Shown here: positions 1 through 8,625 of the stretch, in pieces
Position numbering within the stretch: position 1 is the first letter of the stretch
How the letters are laid out: each line of letters begins with the position of its first letter
Assembly: GCF_004342285.1 (NCBI RefSeq)
Contig: NZ_SMCV01000012.1
Location: 62,001-126,000, forward strand
DNA: 64,000 nt
DNA from: Klebsiella sp. BIGb0138
GTDB taxonomy: Bacteria > Pseudomonadota > Gammaproteobacteria > Enterobacterales > Enterobacteriaceae
Direction of reading: 5' to 3'
The notes under the pieces: model-generated
What the model was told of the DNA's origin: nothing
The model's input: only the letters and a program-made list of their open reading frames with translations
Database searches by the model: none
Program-made: the position numbers and the translations under genes

Positions 1-1176
1 CGCCGGCGTAACGAGCAGGGTTCGAACAACGCCAGGGATTCGATGTTCTGGCATGCTCTCCGGGGGCGGTTGCTGGCGCGGCCGTCATCATATGCTGGTG
101 TGACGCTTATGGCGGCCACGGTTGAAACCGGCGGGGTGCTGGCGGCTCAGTCAGACAGGCGCGTCAGTGTTGTTGGCACGCGCATTTATGAAACAGGCGC
201 AGCGCGGAGCATCTCCGGTGCGCTGTATCACGTAGGCCATTCGCTGGGGCTGGCAATGGATGCCGAGGCGATCGATGTGCTGGAATCCACATACTGGACG
301 CCAGGTAGTGAGTATTTTGACTACGCCACTGGCGATAGTATTTCATCCCTCGAAATGCTGCAAAAAATCGCCAATGCGGGGAAATCGTATTTCCTGCTGA
401 GTGATGGGCTGGCATCGGTTGGCCGGGAAGGGGTCAAAAACTGGTCCGGCATTATCAGCCCTCATGAAATGACAGAGGAGCTGCAAACTACGTTCTCTGC
501 GCCGTCGGCTGATGATTACGATGGCGTCGATGTGACGTATATCAATGGCACGACATGGGCGGAGGAAACGGTGCAATGCCGGACGCCAGACAACCCAACG
601 CCGAGGAAGGTGGAGAAATATACGCTTGATGGCGTTCTCGATCAGGATCGGGCTTATCGGATTGGCATGCGGCGCCTGATGAAATATCTGCATCAGCGAC
701 TTGGTCACACAACCAGCACGGAGCTTGATGCGCTGGTCTATCAGTTCGGCGATCGCATATTGCTCACCGATGATATTCCGGGCAATAAAACGGTTAGCTC
801 TCTTGTCGTCGATATGACCACTACTGGTGGACAGACCACGTTTTTAGTAACAGAACCGCTCGACTGGTCGTTTGAAAATCCCCGGGCGATTTTGCGTTAT
901 CAGGATGGTTCTGCCTCCGGTTTACTGGTGGCCACGCGGGTAGGGGATTACGAACTTTCGGTTCCCTGGCAGCCGGCCTTTGATGACATCCTTCTGGACG
1001 ATCCGTGCATCGAACCGCCACGGTTGATTTTCTGTAGCTCCACACGCAGTTATTACGACGCTATTTTTGACGAAATAGGATCCCCGTCAGACGGCACCTG
1101 CGCGATAACTGCTCGCCAATATTCCGACATTTTCTATCAGTACGACGACGCTACCTACCCCGGCAACGTCGCTTAA
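1..1176 (+). CDS. Phage tail-tip protein, TipJ/host-specificity J-like (5' end outside window)
   Basis: The reading frame is open from the first base, so the gene starts before the window; the first ATG is at 43 and about 391 codons are visible. The C-terminal part resembles TipJ/host-specificity J-type proteins of siphophage tails, which form the hub at the tail tip and carry the fibres. Support is the overall composition and the position directly upstream of a fibre gene, not a catalytic motif. The stop at 1174-1176 lies about 30 bases before the left inversion site, so this gene belongs to the fixed side of the cassette and its transcript should read into whichever fibre gene faces it. Family assignment is moderately certain. 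Confidence 0.7.
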   Translation, partial: RRRNEQGSNNARDSMFWHALRGRLLARPSSYAGVTLMAATVETGGVLAAQSDRRVSVVGTRIYETGAARSISGALYHVGHSLGLAMDAEAIDVLESTYWTPGSEYFDYATGDSISSLEMLQKIANAGKSYFLLSDGLASVGREGVKNWSGIISPHEMTEELQTTFSAPSADDYDGVDVTYINGTTWAEETVQCRTPDNPTPRKVEKYTLDGVLDQDRAYRIGMRRLMKYLHQRLGHTTSTELDALVYQFGDRILLTDDIPGNKTVSSLVVDMTTTGGQTTFLVTEPLDWSFENPRAILRYQDGSASGLLVATRVGDYELSVPWQPAFDDILLDDPCIEPPRLIFCSSTRSYYDAIFDEIGSPSDGTCAITARQYSDIFYQYDDATYPGNVA

Positions 1177-1204
1177 AACCCCTTTAAATCCCCGATTAAC
1201 TTTT

Positions 1205-1259
1205 TTCGCTTAAACCCTCGTTTAGGCGAACGCTATTTTTTGGAGCAAAAACATGGCCT
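1205..1259. repeat. Left inversion site plus shared fibre start (inverted repeat copy L)
   Basis: Bases 1205-1230 form a 26-bp imperfect palindrome with half-sites TTCGCTTAAACC and TTCGCCTAAACG around a central CT. This is the architecture of Hin/Gin/Cin crossover sites (12-bp half-sites, 2-bp core). Bases 1212-1259 (48 bp) are identical, in inverted orientation, to 7511-7558. The shared stretch runs through the ribosome binding site (TGGAG, 1241-1245) and the first codons ATGGCCT of the fibre gene. Recombination would therefore keep translation start signals intact whichever fibre is placed here. Confidence 0.9.
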
Positions 1260-3439
1260 ATGTTCCACCCGTGGGGCAGACAACAGACCCCGATATTTTC
1301 CTGGAGAACGTGAAACGCGCCGATGAACTGGTGAACGGGCCGCCGGCCACCATTCCCGACCGTGGCGGGGAACCTCTTTATACCTGGCGACTTCAGCAAC
1401 AAAAAATGGAAGATACGCTCGATAACTTCCAGGAAAACGGCGGCGCTCTGGGGTTTGGCTCGCGTGATGAATTGCTGGCCTATACGCCGGATAAACCAAA
1501 CGTCCTAGCGGTCGATACCAGCACCGGAGAGCAATATCTCTGGACAGGCACAGAATGGGTTTCTTCGGAATACCAGGCCAACGAGAAAATCAAAATGCTG
1601 AACGAAACCATTCAGAAAGGTAACGCCAGCGAATTAATTTTCAAGGTTGTCGATCTTCTTGGCTGGCGCCAGTTTTACGCGCTGACAAGCGGGGAGTTTG
1701 GGACAAAACTCACCCGCATAAAACCTGACGGAATAGAATTATCTGAGTTCAATCTGAAATTCTCCGAAGAGGCTGGATTTTACTTTCAAAACTTTATTGG
1801 GCAACGCTTGACGGTCATTGATGAAAATGGCGTTGTTGCTCCGAAGAGTCTGCGCGCGACAGCTGCCGGGGCTTTCGGAACGGATGCTGCGAGACTGGCC
1901 CGGAATGGGATTGTGTTTGACGGCGGTAATGCCCGGATCGATATCTCTGGCCCTGAGTTTATCAAGGCGGCCGATATCATTGGCAGAACTAAAACTGTTG
2001 TCGATAGATACGGGAATTGGGTCGGGGGCGGGGGCGGAATGTCATTGCAGGACAGGAGCGATATTCTGAACGCTGAGAACCTCAATTATTACAGCCAGGT
2101 CCGTAGCCGATACAACACAGACATCGAGCGTCTTGTGTTTGCACTTACGTTAATTCTGGGCTCGGGCCAGTCGCTGGAATCGACTCAGGAGGGGTTCCCG
2201 GCGCTGAGCACGAGTGTTTACGAGAATCTGGGTAACCTGATGCTGGGTGATAGCCCGCGGCCAAACAGCAGGACCGCCGCGAATTTCACCCCCGTCGGCA
2301 CGCCGGAACTGAAGCCGCTAAAAGCTGTTGTGCAAAGCTCGGACGGCTCCACGATTTTGACTACAGCGCAAATTTCTGCGTTACCTGCCGGCGCACCTAA
2401 CGAAGGTGAAGGTGCAGTGGCGACAGTTAACATGCTTCGGGCGTTGTTCCTGCGGCAGATGTCGTTGCTAACTGATCCCTCTCGCGCATTCGTGCTGGCA
2501 AGCTGTGGGGTGAACGGTAGGACCATTGAGGCCCTTTCGAAAGGGGCAACCCCTGAGCTGTATAATCGCGTTCGTGAAGCTGTGACCAAAATTAAAGCGA
2601 TTGCGGACAGCCAGGGTAAATCGTTTGGTATCGGCGCGATTTTATTTGACCAGGGGCAATGGAACTATAACCCAGCTTATGGGGGGGATGGTACCCGTGA
2701 GGGATGGAAGTCTTTATTCCTCAAATATTACGATGATCTGGTAACCGATTTTTGTACCGGACAAAATCCCCCTGCAGTGTTCATGAGCCAGACCGGGGCG
2801 GGATATACAAGCGATACAAACGAACTTGCGATCGGGATGGCCCAACTGGACCTGGTGACGGCCGGCGGGAATTTTTACGGCTCCGGTACTACCTACCAGT
2901 TGCCGGATAAAGGAGGTCATTTAACCAGCAACGGGTATCGGTGGCGATCTCAGCAGGATGCAAAAGTTGCATTCCGTGTGCTTGTCCTTGGCGAAGGCTG
3001 GGAACCGTTACATTGCGTCAGCGCGGAAGTTAAGGGGAATGTTGGCCTGCTCTCTTATGCGGTTCCTTATCCTCCCCTCCAGTGGGGGACGCCCTATGTT
3101 GGCAGGACAGCGACCACTTACGCCGATAAGGGGTATCGTGCTACCGATGACAACGGATCACTTCCCATTGCCGCGGCTGAAATCGCCGCAGATACGGTAG
3201 TGAAACTGACATTCAGCCGTACCGCCGTCGGTACCGTGAAAATCTGGTATGCCGATAAGACGGTGCATAACGGTAATGGCTGCCTGAAAGACAGCGATCC
3301 GTTCCTGGCTACGGAAAATTACGTTTATATCGCGGGTAGCGGCCAGTACGCCGATGAGAATATCCCCGAACTAGTGGGGAAACCGTACCCACTTCATAAC
3401 TGGGCCTGGGCTCAGGTCATTACCACGATTGCAGCATAA
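1253..3439 (+). CDS. Prophage tail fibre with SGNH/sialate-esterase-like domain (currently expressed orientation)
   Basis: The 728-aa protein starts at the ATG inside the inverted repeat, 7 bases after TGGAG. Residues 1-120 are clearly homologous to the N-terminus of the alternative fibre at 5529-7517 (shared PDR.G.PLY.WR, QENGG and TPDKPNVLA motifs) and should be the tail-attachment domain. Residues 295-575 look like an SGNH/SASA carbohydrate esterase: GSGQS with nucleophile candidate Ser307, a CGVNG block near 418-422, FDQGQWN near 465-471 in the place of the family's WxQGE block, and Asp552/His556 in PDKGGHLT. The likely role is binding or deacetylating a capsular or O-antigen sugar. The domain is inferred from motifs; the substrate is unknown. 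Confidence 0.8.
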   Translation: MAYVPPVGQTTDPDIFLENVKRADELVNGPPATIPDRGGEPLYTWRLQQQKMEDTLDNFQENGGALGFGSRDELLAYTPDKPNVLAVDTSTGEQYLWTGTEWVSSEYQANEKIKMLNETIQKGNASELIFKVVDLLGWRQFYALTSGEFGTKLTRIKPDGIELSEFNLKFSEEAGFYFQNFIGQRLTVIDENGVVAPKSLRATAAGAFGTDAARLARNGIVFDGGNARIDISGPEFIKAADIIGRTKTVVDRYGNWVGGGGGMSLQDRSDILNAENLNYYSQVRSRYNTDIERLVFALTLILGSGQSLESTQEGFPALSTSVYENLGNLMLGDSPRPNSRTAANFTPVGTPELKPLKAVVQSSDGSTILTTAQISALPAGAPNEGEGAVATVNMLRALFLRQMSLLTDPSRAFVLASCGVNGRTIEALSKGATPELYNRVREAVTKIKAIADSQGKSFGIGAILFDQGQWNYNPAYGGDGTREGWKSLFLKYYDDLVTDFCTGQNPPAVFMSQTGAGYTSDTNELAIGMAQLDLVTAGGNFYGSGTTYQLPDKGGHLTSNGYRWRSQQDAKVAFRVLVLGEGWEPLHCVSAEVKGNVGLLSYAVPYPPLQWGTPYVGRTATTYADKGYRATDDNGSLPIAAAEIAADTVVKLTFSRTAVGTVKIWYADKTVHNGNGCLKDSDPFLATENYVYIAGSGQYADENIPELVGKPYPLHNWAWAQVITTIAA

Positions 3440-3450
3440 GGAAAATCATC

Positions 3451-4203
3451 ATGGGTATTACGCTTTACACCAATAATACTGAATCCAGCATTTCAGAGCC
3501 TGATGGTTATTCGCCAGGATTTGATACAACGTCCCTCCGCCGGGCGGAAATATTTACGTATACCGGGATCGGAAATAATTTAATGCCCGGTGAAGATTTA
3601 CTCATCACTGTTGGCTCACCATCGTTTATTGATGGAACGCCATTTGTTTCATTCTCTAATAACGCGTCGGTTGCACACCTGAACCTCGGTATTCCTGACA
3701 GTGGGGCCCAAACCTGGTTTGCGCTTTTCGATCCAAATAATGACGCATCACAGCGCATTGTTATGGGAAGCTATACCGGCACGAGTGCAAATAATCACCC
3801 TGGAGTCAGCATACTTATTGAAGCCAGTGGTGTGATGCGTTTGTCTCAGGGTTATCATAACACCTCGACCGATATTTACGGCGTGGCGTATGGTGATGTA
3901 TCAACGTTCCACAAAGAAAAACCGATGCTGCTAAGTCTGGTTCTTGATGGTGGGAAAAGCACCCTGACAGACAGGACGAACAATATCGTAACGGGTACGA
4001 TGTTAACCGGCCCTCTTGAGCGAGCGCCGGCAAATATCCGGGTTGGGAAGGGAGGTGTGGGGTTATGGGGTTCAACTACGGCTACAAGCCGGATAGGTGC
4101 CTACCTGGTGTTTGATCGGGTATTGTCTGAGGAGGAACAGGCCACGGTACATGCTTATCTCCTGCGATGCGTCCAGGCGAAATTCCCCTCTGTAACTTTC
4201 TGA
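3451..4203 (+). CDS. Small tail-fibre partner, LamG/concanavalin-like
   Basis: The 250-aa protein starts 12 bases after the fibre stop, with AAGGA overlapping that stop as ribosome binding site. It is rich in beta-branched residues. Near the C-terminus it has YLVFDRVLSEEEQATV, a sequence typical of LamG/concanavalin A-like lectin modules. By position it matches the U gene of Mu-type invertible fibre cassettes: a small protein co-transcribed with the large fibre, acting as assembly factor or distal tip. The lectin-like fold suggests a sugar-binding tip. No catalytic residues were recognised. It would be exchanged together with the fibre upon inversion. Confidence 0.65.
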   Translation: MGITLYTNNTESSISEPDGYSPGFDTTSLRRAEIFTYTGIGNNLMPGEDLLITVGSPSFIDGTPFVSFSNNASVAHLNLGIPDSGAQTWFALFDPNNDASQRIVMGSYTGTSANNHPGVSILIEASGVMRLSQGYHNTSTDIYGVAYGDVSTFHKEKPMLLSLVLDGGKSTLTDRTNNIVTGTMLTGPLERAPANIRVGKGGVGLWGSTTATSRIGAYLVFDRVLSEEEQATVHAYLLRCVQAKFPSVTF

Positions 4204-4338
4204 CTTAGCAGTGGCTATCAATATCCCCAACTATGTTTCTGATCTGACCAGAAAAATACATCTCGCATATATAAGAATTTTCTTAGAGGATGAGCCGTGC
4301 GCAAAGACGTACACACAGCAATAATGTCATGAAGTTCT

Positions 4339-4380
4339 TTCCCCCAGGGTGTGCCTGCCCGGGGGAATTTTTTCTTTTTG
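4339..4380 (+). terminator. Terminator at the centre of the invertible segment
   Basis: TTCCCCC (4339-4345) pairs with GGGGGAA (4361-4367), the inner GGG/CCC extends the stem, and a T-rich run follows (4368-4379). It lies between the two convergent fibre modules and ends the rightward transcript. After inversion the T-run would not serve the other module. Confidence 0.75.
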
Positions 4381-4391
4381 TCGGTTTTACG

Positions 4392-5516
4392 TCAGCTTAG
4401 TGGCGCATAGTACACCGGGCGCGAACCGGAAATGTAGCCGCCCCCATCACGCCCCCACTCACCGCAGAAAATCCCCGCCGCACCACCCAGCGCATTATGC
4501 CCCCCACGAGACAGCAGTGCCCGCTGTGCAGTTATTGCTGTCGCCCAGAACCCGTCGGCCTTAAAGTCTGCTGGGTTGATGGTCAGCGGGAATAGCGCCA
4601 GCAGCTTCAGCTTGTTGAGTGCCGCCGCCGAAATTGGCTGGCTGCTGTTATTTTTGAAATCCGTAAACAGGTTCTGGCCAGAAACCGGGATCTGAAGAGA
4701 AAACGGCACATTAGCCGACGTCAGGGCCACTCTGACGCTGGTCGGTGTGGTCGCCACGTAATCCCCGCCCGCAATCGAGCCGGTAAATGTCGGGGTAATA
4801 AACGCCCCGGTAATCGCATCCAGCGCTTTCCATGCAGCAGATGTCGGGGAGATATCAGATGCGAACAGCGCAGCGTTGTTATCGGGCAGGAACTGCAGTT
4901 CACCGGCCATCAGGCGGATGCCATAGTTGTATTCCGCGATATTGCCGCACAGATCAGAAATCCCCGAGAACGTCTTGTCATGCCGCCAGTCAACCGGGCC
5001 CGAACCAGTAAACGTGATGCCCGTCGTGTTATTTTTATCGCCCGGCTGGCGACCATCCACGCGCCGGCCGAACTCCGCCGGGTTATCAGAGGAGAACCCC
5101 CAGTTGGTGTTGCCCAGCGGTTGCGTGCCGGCTTTGAAGGTTTGCAGGGCCAGCAGGGCGTATTCCGCGACGGTCATTGCGTGCCAGCCCGCGCCGCAGG
5201 CTTTCGCCGCGCTGTAGTAGATATAGTTGTCCGGGTTTTGTGAGGTTGGCACGGAATTCGGGAGCGACAGAAATTCCCCGTTTTTAATCAGCCCCTGATA
5301 GGTGCCGATAAATAACTGAGGGATTTCTTTCCCGTCAACAATAAATGCCGGATGTGTGCCGGTGCCCAGGCTCGGATCGATAGACTCAATAGTGGCCTTT
5401 GGGATGATATTCACAAACGACGGCTGGCCCTTTGCCGTGTAAAGCACCGTCTGTGCGCCGCCGCTGGCAGCTTCTACGGACTGACGCAGAGTGTCTTTAA
5501 TGATGATGGTTGACAT
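4392..5516 (-). CDS. Alternative small tail protein with C-type-lectin/FGE-like C-terminus
   Basis: The 374-aa protein begins 12 bases after the alternative fibre stop (GAGG upstream of the ATG). The middle and C-terminal parts carry hallmarks of the formylglycine-generating-enzyme/C-type-lectin fold: GAGWHAMTVAEY, the FSGISDLCGNIAEY motif, and a terminal RGG...GIF...SRPVYY pattern ending five residues before the stop. This is the fold used by Mtd and other receptor-binding proteins whose last ~50 residues are diversified by retroelements. No reverse transcriptase or Avd gene is in the window. It is the counterpart of the 250-aa protein in the other orientation and should be silent now because it faces away from the tail operon. 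Confidence 0.65.
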   Translation of the reverse strand: MSTIIIKDTLRQSVEAASGGAQTVLYTAKGQPSFVNIIPKATIESIDPSLGTGTHPAFIVDGKEIPQLFIGTYQGLIKNGEFLSLPNSVPTSQNPDNYIYYSAAKACGAGWHAMTVAEYALLALQTFKAGTQPLGNTNWGFSSDNPAEFGRRVDGRQPGDKNNTTGITFTGSGPVDWRHDKTFSGISDLCGNIAEYNYGIRLMAGELQFLPDNNAALFASDISPTSAAWKALDAITGAFITPTFTGSIAGGDYVATTPTSVRVALTSANVPFSLQIPVSGQNLFTDFKNNSSQPISAAALNKLKLLALFPLTINPADFKADGFWATAITAQRALLSRGGHNALGGAAGIFCGEWGRDGGGYISGSRPVYYAPLS

Positions 5517-5528
5517 AGTTAGCCCTCG

Positions 5529-7517
5529 TTATTGTTGGGAGTAGTTAAAATAGGTGTCCAGATATGCCAGTCGTGCTTTAAACCACGTCAGGATCTGGTC
5601 AATGCTGGTGACGTTTAATGATGGTTGCGTGGGCCATTTTTTAATGTCCGCTTTTACTAAATCCGGTGAGTATTTGCTTTGAAATTGTTTAAGCAGAAAA
5701 TACAAATTATCCGGTGAAAAAATCCCCTGATTGCGTAAATCCCCATAGCGTTGATTAACATCGTCGCCATAAGCACTCCTGACTTTCATCCAGAATAAAT
5801 TTGCGCTTCTGTCAGTCCCCGGCACTGTGTCAGGCAGGTAACTAATCGTCGTCCCCTCAAATTTAAGGCCATAGGTTGTATCGAGGTCATAGGGCATGAA
5901 AAACCACTTAACCCCATCCCACGTAATAAACTGCACGTTTTTGGTATTGTCATTCGCCCATAAATCAGTCGCGCCAATGACGGCCAGCAACAGATAAAAA
6001 TCAATGGCGTTATTTTTATCGAGTTTAGTGGCGATGTTTGCAGTGAAATCAGCCTGTCCTGATGATGCAAAAGCATCCCATGCCTCTAATGCAGCCTGCG
6101 TGGCTGCGGTCTGCGTCTTTGGTGCTTTAAAACTGTATTGCGCCTTCATGGCATCGGTGGATAATTTTTTAATATCCACCCATGCCGTGTTGGCATCCAT
6201 CGAAATATGTATCTTCAATGGGTCGTTTTTAGGGATATTATAATTTTCCTTTTTCTTACCGACGGCCAGAGTGCCAATGCCGTAAAACGCATCATTGACG
6301 TACAGTACCGCCGGATAGCCGATCGGATGAGCGCGGGCGCCGGTAGGGAACCCATCAGGCCCGACTTTTCCCACGTAGCAATTATCGATATCCCGTTTCG
6401 GCCAGCCATGACGGGAATCCATCATCTGCGACCACAGCAGGAATGATGCATACTGCCGGGCGTGAGTGTTATCAATCCAGTTTGATTTAAACGTCCACTC
6501 ATCGTGCGGGATGATATCGCCAATCTTTAAATCCATATCCTCATCACGATCTGCGGTTGAGCTGAACGTGATATTGAGATTTTTTTTCGGGAACGTCGCT
6601 GATGTGTCACCCTGCACCTCAAAGGTGCTGTAGAACGAAATAACTTTTCCGTCAACATCGAGACGCGCCGTTGTCGGATATTGACCAGCATTTTTATTCG
6701 GGGGAACACCACCCGGCGAATTAACGGAGATTCGAATAATTCCTGCCGGCTCACCAAACACAAAATGCGTATCCAGCAGTGGCGGCGATGCCGTAGCGGA
6801 GTCTGCCGGGTCGAAGCCCTCCAGCGCAGATAAGGCAACGACCAGTTGCTGGATGATCATCAACCGCGAAAGTTGATTTTCCGGGCTCAGGTAAGCTAAC
6901 TGACTGTCAACCTCACTAAGTGTGGCCGCGTGCAGCTGCTGCGCCAGATAAATGCGCTGCAACGCGATTTCATTTGCATCCGATTTATCCGCGGTGTCAC
7001 TGATTGCAGTGATCTGGTTCTGTTGACCCAGATATAACCGCTGTAACCACTGTTCTAACCCATACAGCCAGTCTGTCGCCTGCTGGTTATTATCATCCAC
7101 GTTCTGTGCCGTATCGTTAATGGCGGACATTTGAATTTGTTGTGAAATATACAGCCGCTGTATTGCCAGGCTCAGTACATTTGCGATATCCGCAAACTGG
7201 TATTTATTTTTTGTCCACTTCATCCCGTCCCAGAACCAGTAAGCGCCGGTCGTACCATCCAGCGCCAGGACGTTCGGTTTATCCGGCGTAAATGCCAGCA
7301 GTTGCTGTTCATCGGCGAACGCCAGCACACCGCCGTTTTCCTGATACGCGGTCAGCACATCTGCGGCCATCGCCATTATCTGGCGCCATGAGTACAGTGG
7401 GTCGCCAGCGCGGTCGGGAACGGTGTCCGCTGGCCCGTTAATCAATTTATCCATGCGCGTGGCATTATCGAGCAGGACCTCCGGGGAGGTGTTCCCGAGC
7501 GGTGGAATAAAGGCCAT
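5529..7517 (-). CDS. Alternative prophage tail fibre with CotH-kinase-like domain (currently inverted)
   Basis: The 662-aa protein starts at the ATG inside the right inverted repeat. Residues 1-110 match the N-terminal attachment domain of the 728-aa fibre. Residues 119-235 hold four imperfect copies of a roughly 20-residue unit of the form LQRLYLGQQ.Q..AISDTAD, probably a coiled or trimeric shaft. Residues 290-560 resemble a CotH kinase-like domain: the FPKKNLNITF segment, then WDGVKWFFMPYDLDTTYG near 533-550, with Asp544/Asp546 where the family has its metal-binding acidic pair. CotH proteins are atypical kinases known from spore coats and also seen in phage structural proteins. Activity here is inferred. 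Its orientation relative to the tail operon implies it is off. Confidence 0.75.
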   Translation of the reverse strand: MAFIPPLGNTSPEVLLDNATRMDKLINGPADTVPDRAGDPLYSWRQIMAMAADVLTAYQENGGVLAFADEQQLLAFTPDKPNVLALDGTTGAYWFWDGMKWTKNKYQFADIANVLSLAIQRLYISQQIQMSAINDTAQNVDDNNQQATDWLYGLEQWLQRLYLGQQNQITAISDTADKSDANEIALQRIYLAQQLHAATLSEVDSQLAYLSPENQLSRLMIIQQLVVALSALEGFDPADSATASPPLLDTHFVFGEPAGIIRISVNSPGGVPPNKNAGQYPTTARLDVDGKVISFYSTFEVQGDTSATFPKKNLNITFSSTADRDEDMDLKIGDIIPHDEWTFKSNWIDNTHARQYASFLLWSQMMDSRHGWPKRDIDNCYVGKVGPDGFPTGARAHPIGYPAVLYVNDAFYGIGTLAVGKKKENYNIPKNDPLKIHISMDANTAWVDIKKLSTDAMKAQYSFKAPKTQTAATQAALEAWDAFASSGQADFTANIATKLDKNNAIDFYLLLAVIGATDLWANDNTKNVQFITWDGVKWFFMPYDLDTTYGLKFEGTTISYLPDTVPGTDRSANLFWMKVRSAYGDDVNQRYGDLRNQGIFSPDNLYFLLKQFQSKYSPDLVKADIKKWPTQPSLNVTSIDQILTWFKARLAYLDTYFNYSQQ

Positions 7518-7565
7518 GTTTTTGCTCCAAAAAATAGCGTTCGCCTAAACGAGGGTTTGTGCGAA
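7511..7565. repeat. Right inversion site plus shared fibre start (inverted repeat copy R)
   Basis: Bases 7511-7558 are the reverse complement of 1212-1259 without mismatch. The 26-bp crossover site is 7540-7565; read on the minus strand its half-sites are TTCGCACAAACC and TTCGCCTAAACG with the same central CT. Only two outer bases differ from the left site. The invertase gene begins 43 bases beyond the site, the usual placement in Hin/Gin/Cin systems. Confidence 0.9.
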
Positions 7566-7608
7566 TGATGGGAGCTTTTTACAATCAGTAATTTCAAGGA
7601 GTTATAAA

Positions 7609-8196
7609 TTGCTGATTGGCTATGCGCGCGTGTCCACCGGGGATCAAAGCCTCGATTTACAGAAAAACGCACTGATTCGTGCAGAATGTGAGCAGATATT
7701 CGAAGATACAGCGAGCGGGAAGAACTCCCGGCGGCCTGGGCTAAAGCGCGCCCTGCGGCGACTCCGCCCGGGTGATGTGCTGGTGGTCTGGAAACTGGAT
7801 CGGCTGGGGCGCAGCGTGCGGGATTTAATCACGTTGGTGTCAGAGCTGCAGGCGCGCGGGGTGAATTTCCGCAGCCTGACCGACTCGATCGACACTTCCA
7901 CGGCCGCCGGCCGCTTTTTCTTTCACGTCATGAGCGCGCTGGCGGAAATGGAGCGCGAATTGATAGTGGAGCGTACGCGCGCAGGGCTGGCAGCAGCGAG
8001 AGACCAAGGGCGTATTGGTGGCCGCCGGCGGGTTATGACCCCTGATGTCGTCGCGCGGGCGCGCCGGATGCTGGAGAACGGCGCAACCCGGCAGCAGGTT
8101 GCAGATGTGATCGGGGTAGGGGTGAAGACCATTTACAAATATTTTCCTGCTGCCACGCCAGCACAATCATTACGTTACATCAGCGATGAAAATTGA
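7609..8196 (+). CDS. Serine DNA invertase of the Pin/Gin/Hin family
   Basis: The 195-aa protein starts at TTG 7609, supported by AAGGAG at 7596-7601, because translation from there gives the family's conserved beginning MLIGYARVST with catalytic Ser9. Further family marks are VVWKLDRLGRS, the FFHVMSALAEMERELI.ERT.AGL linker helix and a C-terminal helix-turn-helix (RRMLENGATRQQVADVIGV) for site binding. Length equals that of the family. It should invert the 1205-7565 segment by double-strand cleavage at the central dinucleotide, normally with Fis bound at an enhancer. No enhancer was located with certainty. Confidence 0.92.
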   Translation: MLIGYARVSTGDQSLDLQKNALIRAECEQIFEDTASGKNSRRPGLKRALRRLRPGDVLVVWKLDRLGRSVRDLITLVSELQARGVNFRSLTDSIDTSTAAGRFFFHVMSALAEMERELIVERTRAGLAAARDQGRIGGRRRVMTPDVVARARRMLENGATRQQVADVIGVGVKTIYKYFPAATPAQSLRYISDEN

Positions 8197-8271
8197 TAGG
8201 CACAACGTTTATTGATCTGGTCAATCTGCAAAACATACTGTATGTGCAACCAGCGTTAATCATGAGGCATC

Positions 8272-8507
8272 CTGCTGCAGGACAAAATCAACAACGCTTT
8301 CCACGCCTCTATCTCTCGTAACCCGAAGGGGTTCGTGTACTTACGCACCCACGAGTTCGTGCGCGCGCTGCAGGAACGAGGAGTTCATTTCTCTGGCCGC
8401 GAGGCGAACCAGTGGATAGAACATCACCAGACGTATTTTGTCGATAAGACAACCGATGAGTCAGAAAACCGACTTTGATGCTACGCAATATGGGGAGGGT
8501 GCTCTGA
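8272..8507 (+). pseudogene. Decayed small prophage gene
   Basis: The frame from 8272 encodes a protein-like stretch (LLQDKINNAFHASISRNP, then GFVYLRTHEFVRAL and REANQWIEHHQTYFVDKTT) that ends at a TGA at 8476-8478. No ATG, GTG or TTG start lies between it and the preceding in-frame stop at 8263. Shifting frame at about 8475 continues with MLRNMGRVL to a stop at 8507. This suggests a one-base deletion in an originally longer gene. I recognise it only as resembling small conserved prophage proteins of unknown function. Confidence 0.4.
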
Positions 8508-8625
8508 TGGGTTTTTCGTCGCCAGCAGATGATTATGCAGAATCCTTAACAGTGGACAGTGATGACTTTTGAAGGAGGCGGATAGCCTGGACGCCAGGTG
8601 CGAAGAATAGCTGTCGATTTTAATT

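Noticed and set aside
4204-4338. Search for a template repeat or reverse transcriptase near the C-type-lectin gene
   Set aside because: The gap has no similarity to 4392-4500 on inspection and no ORF of useful size.
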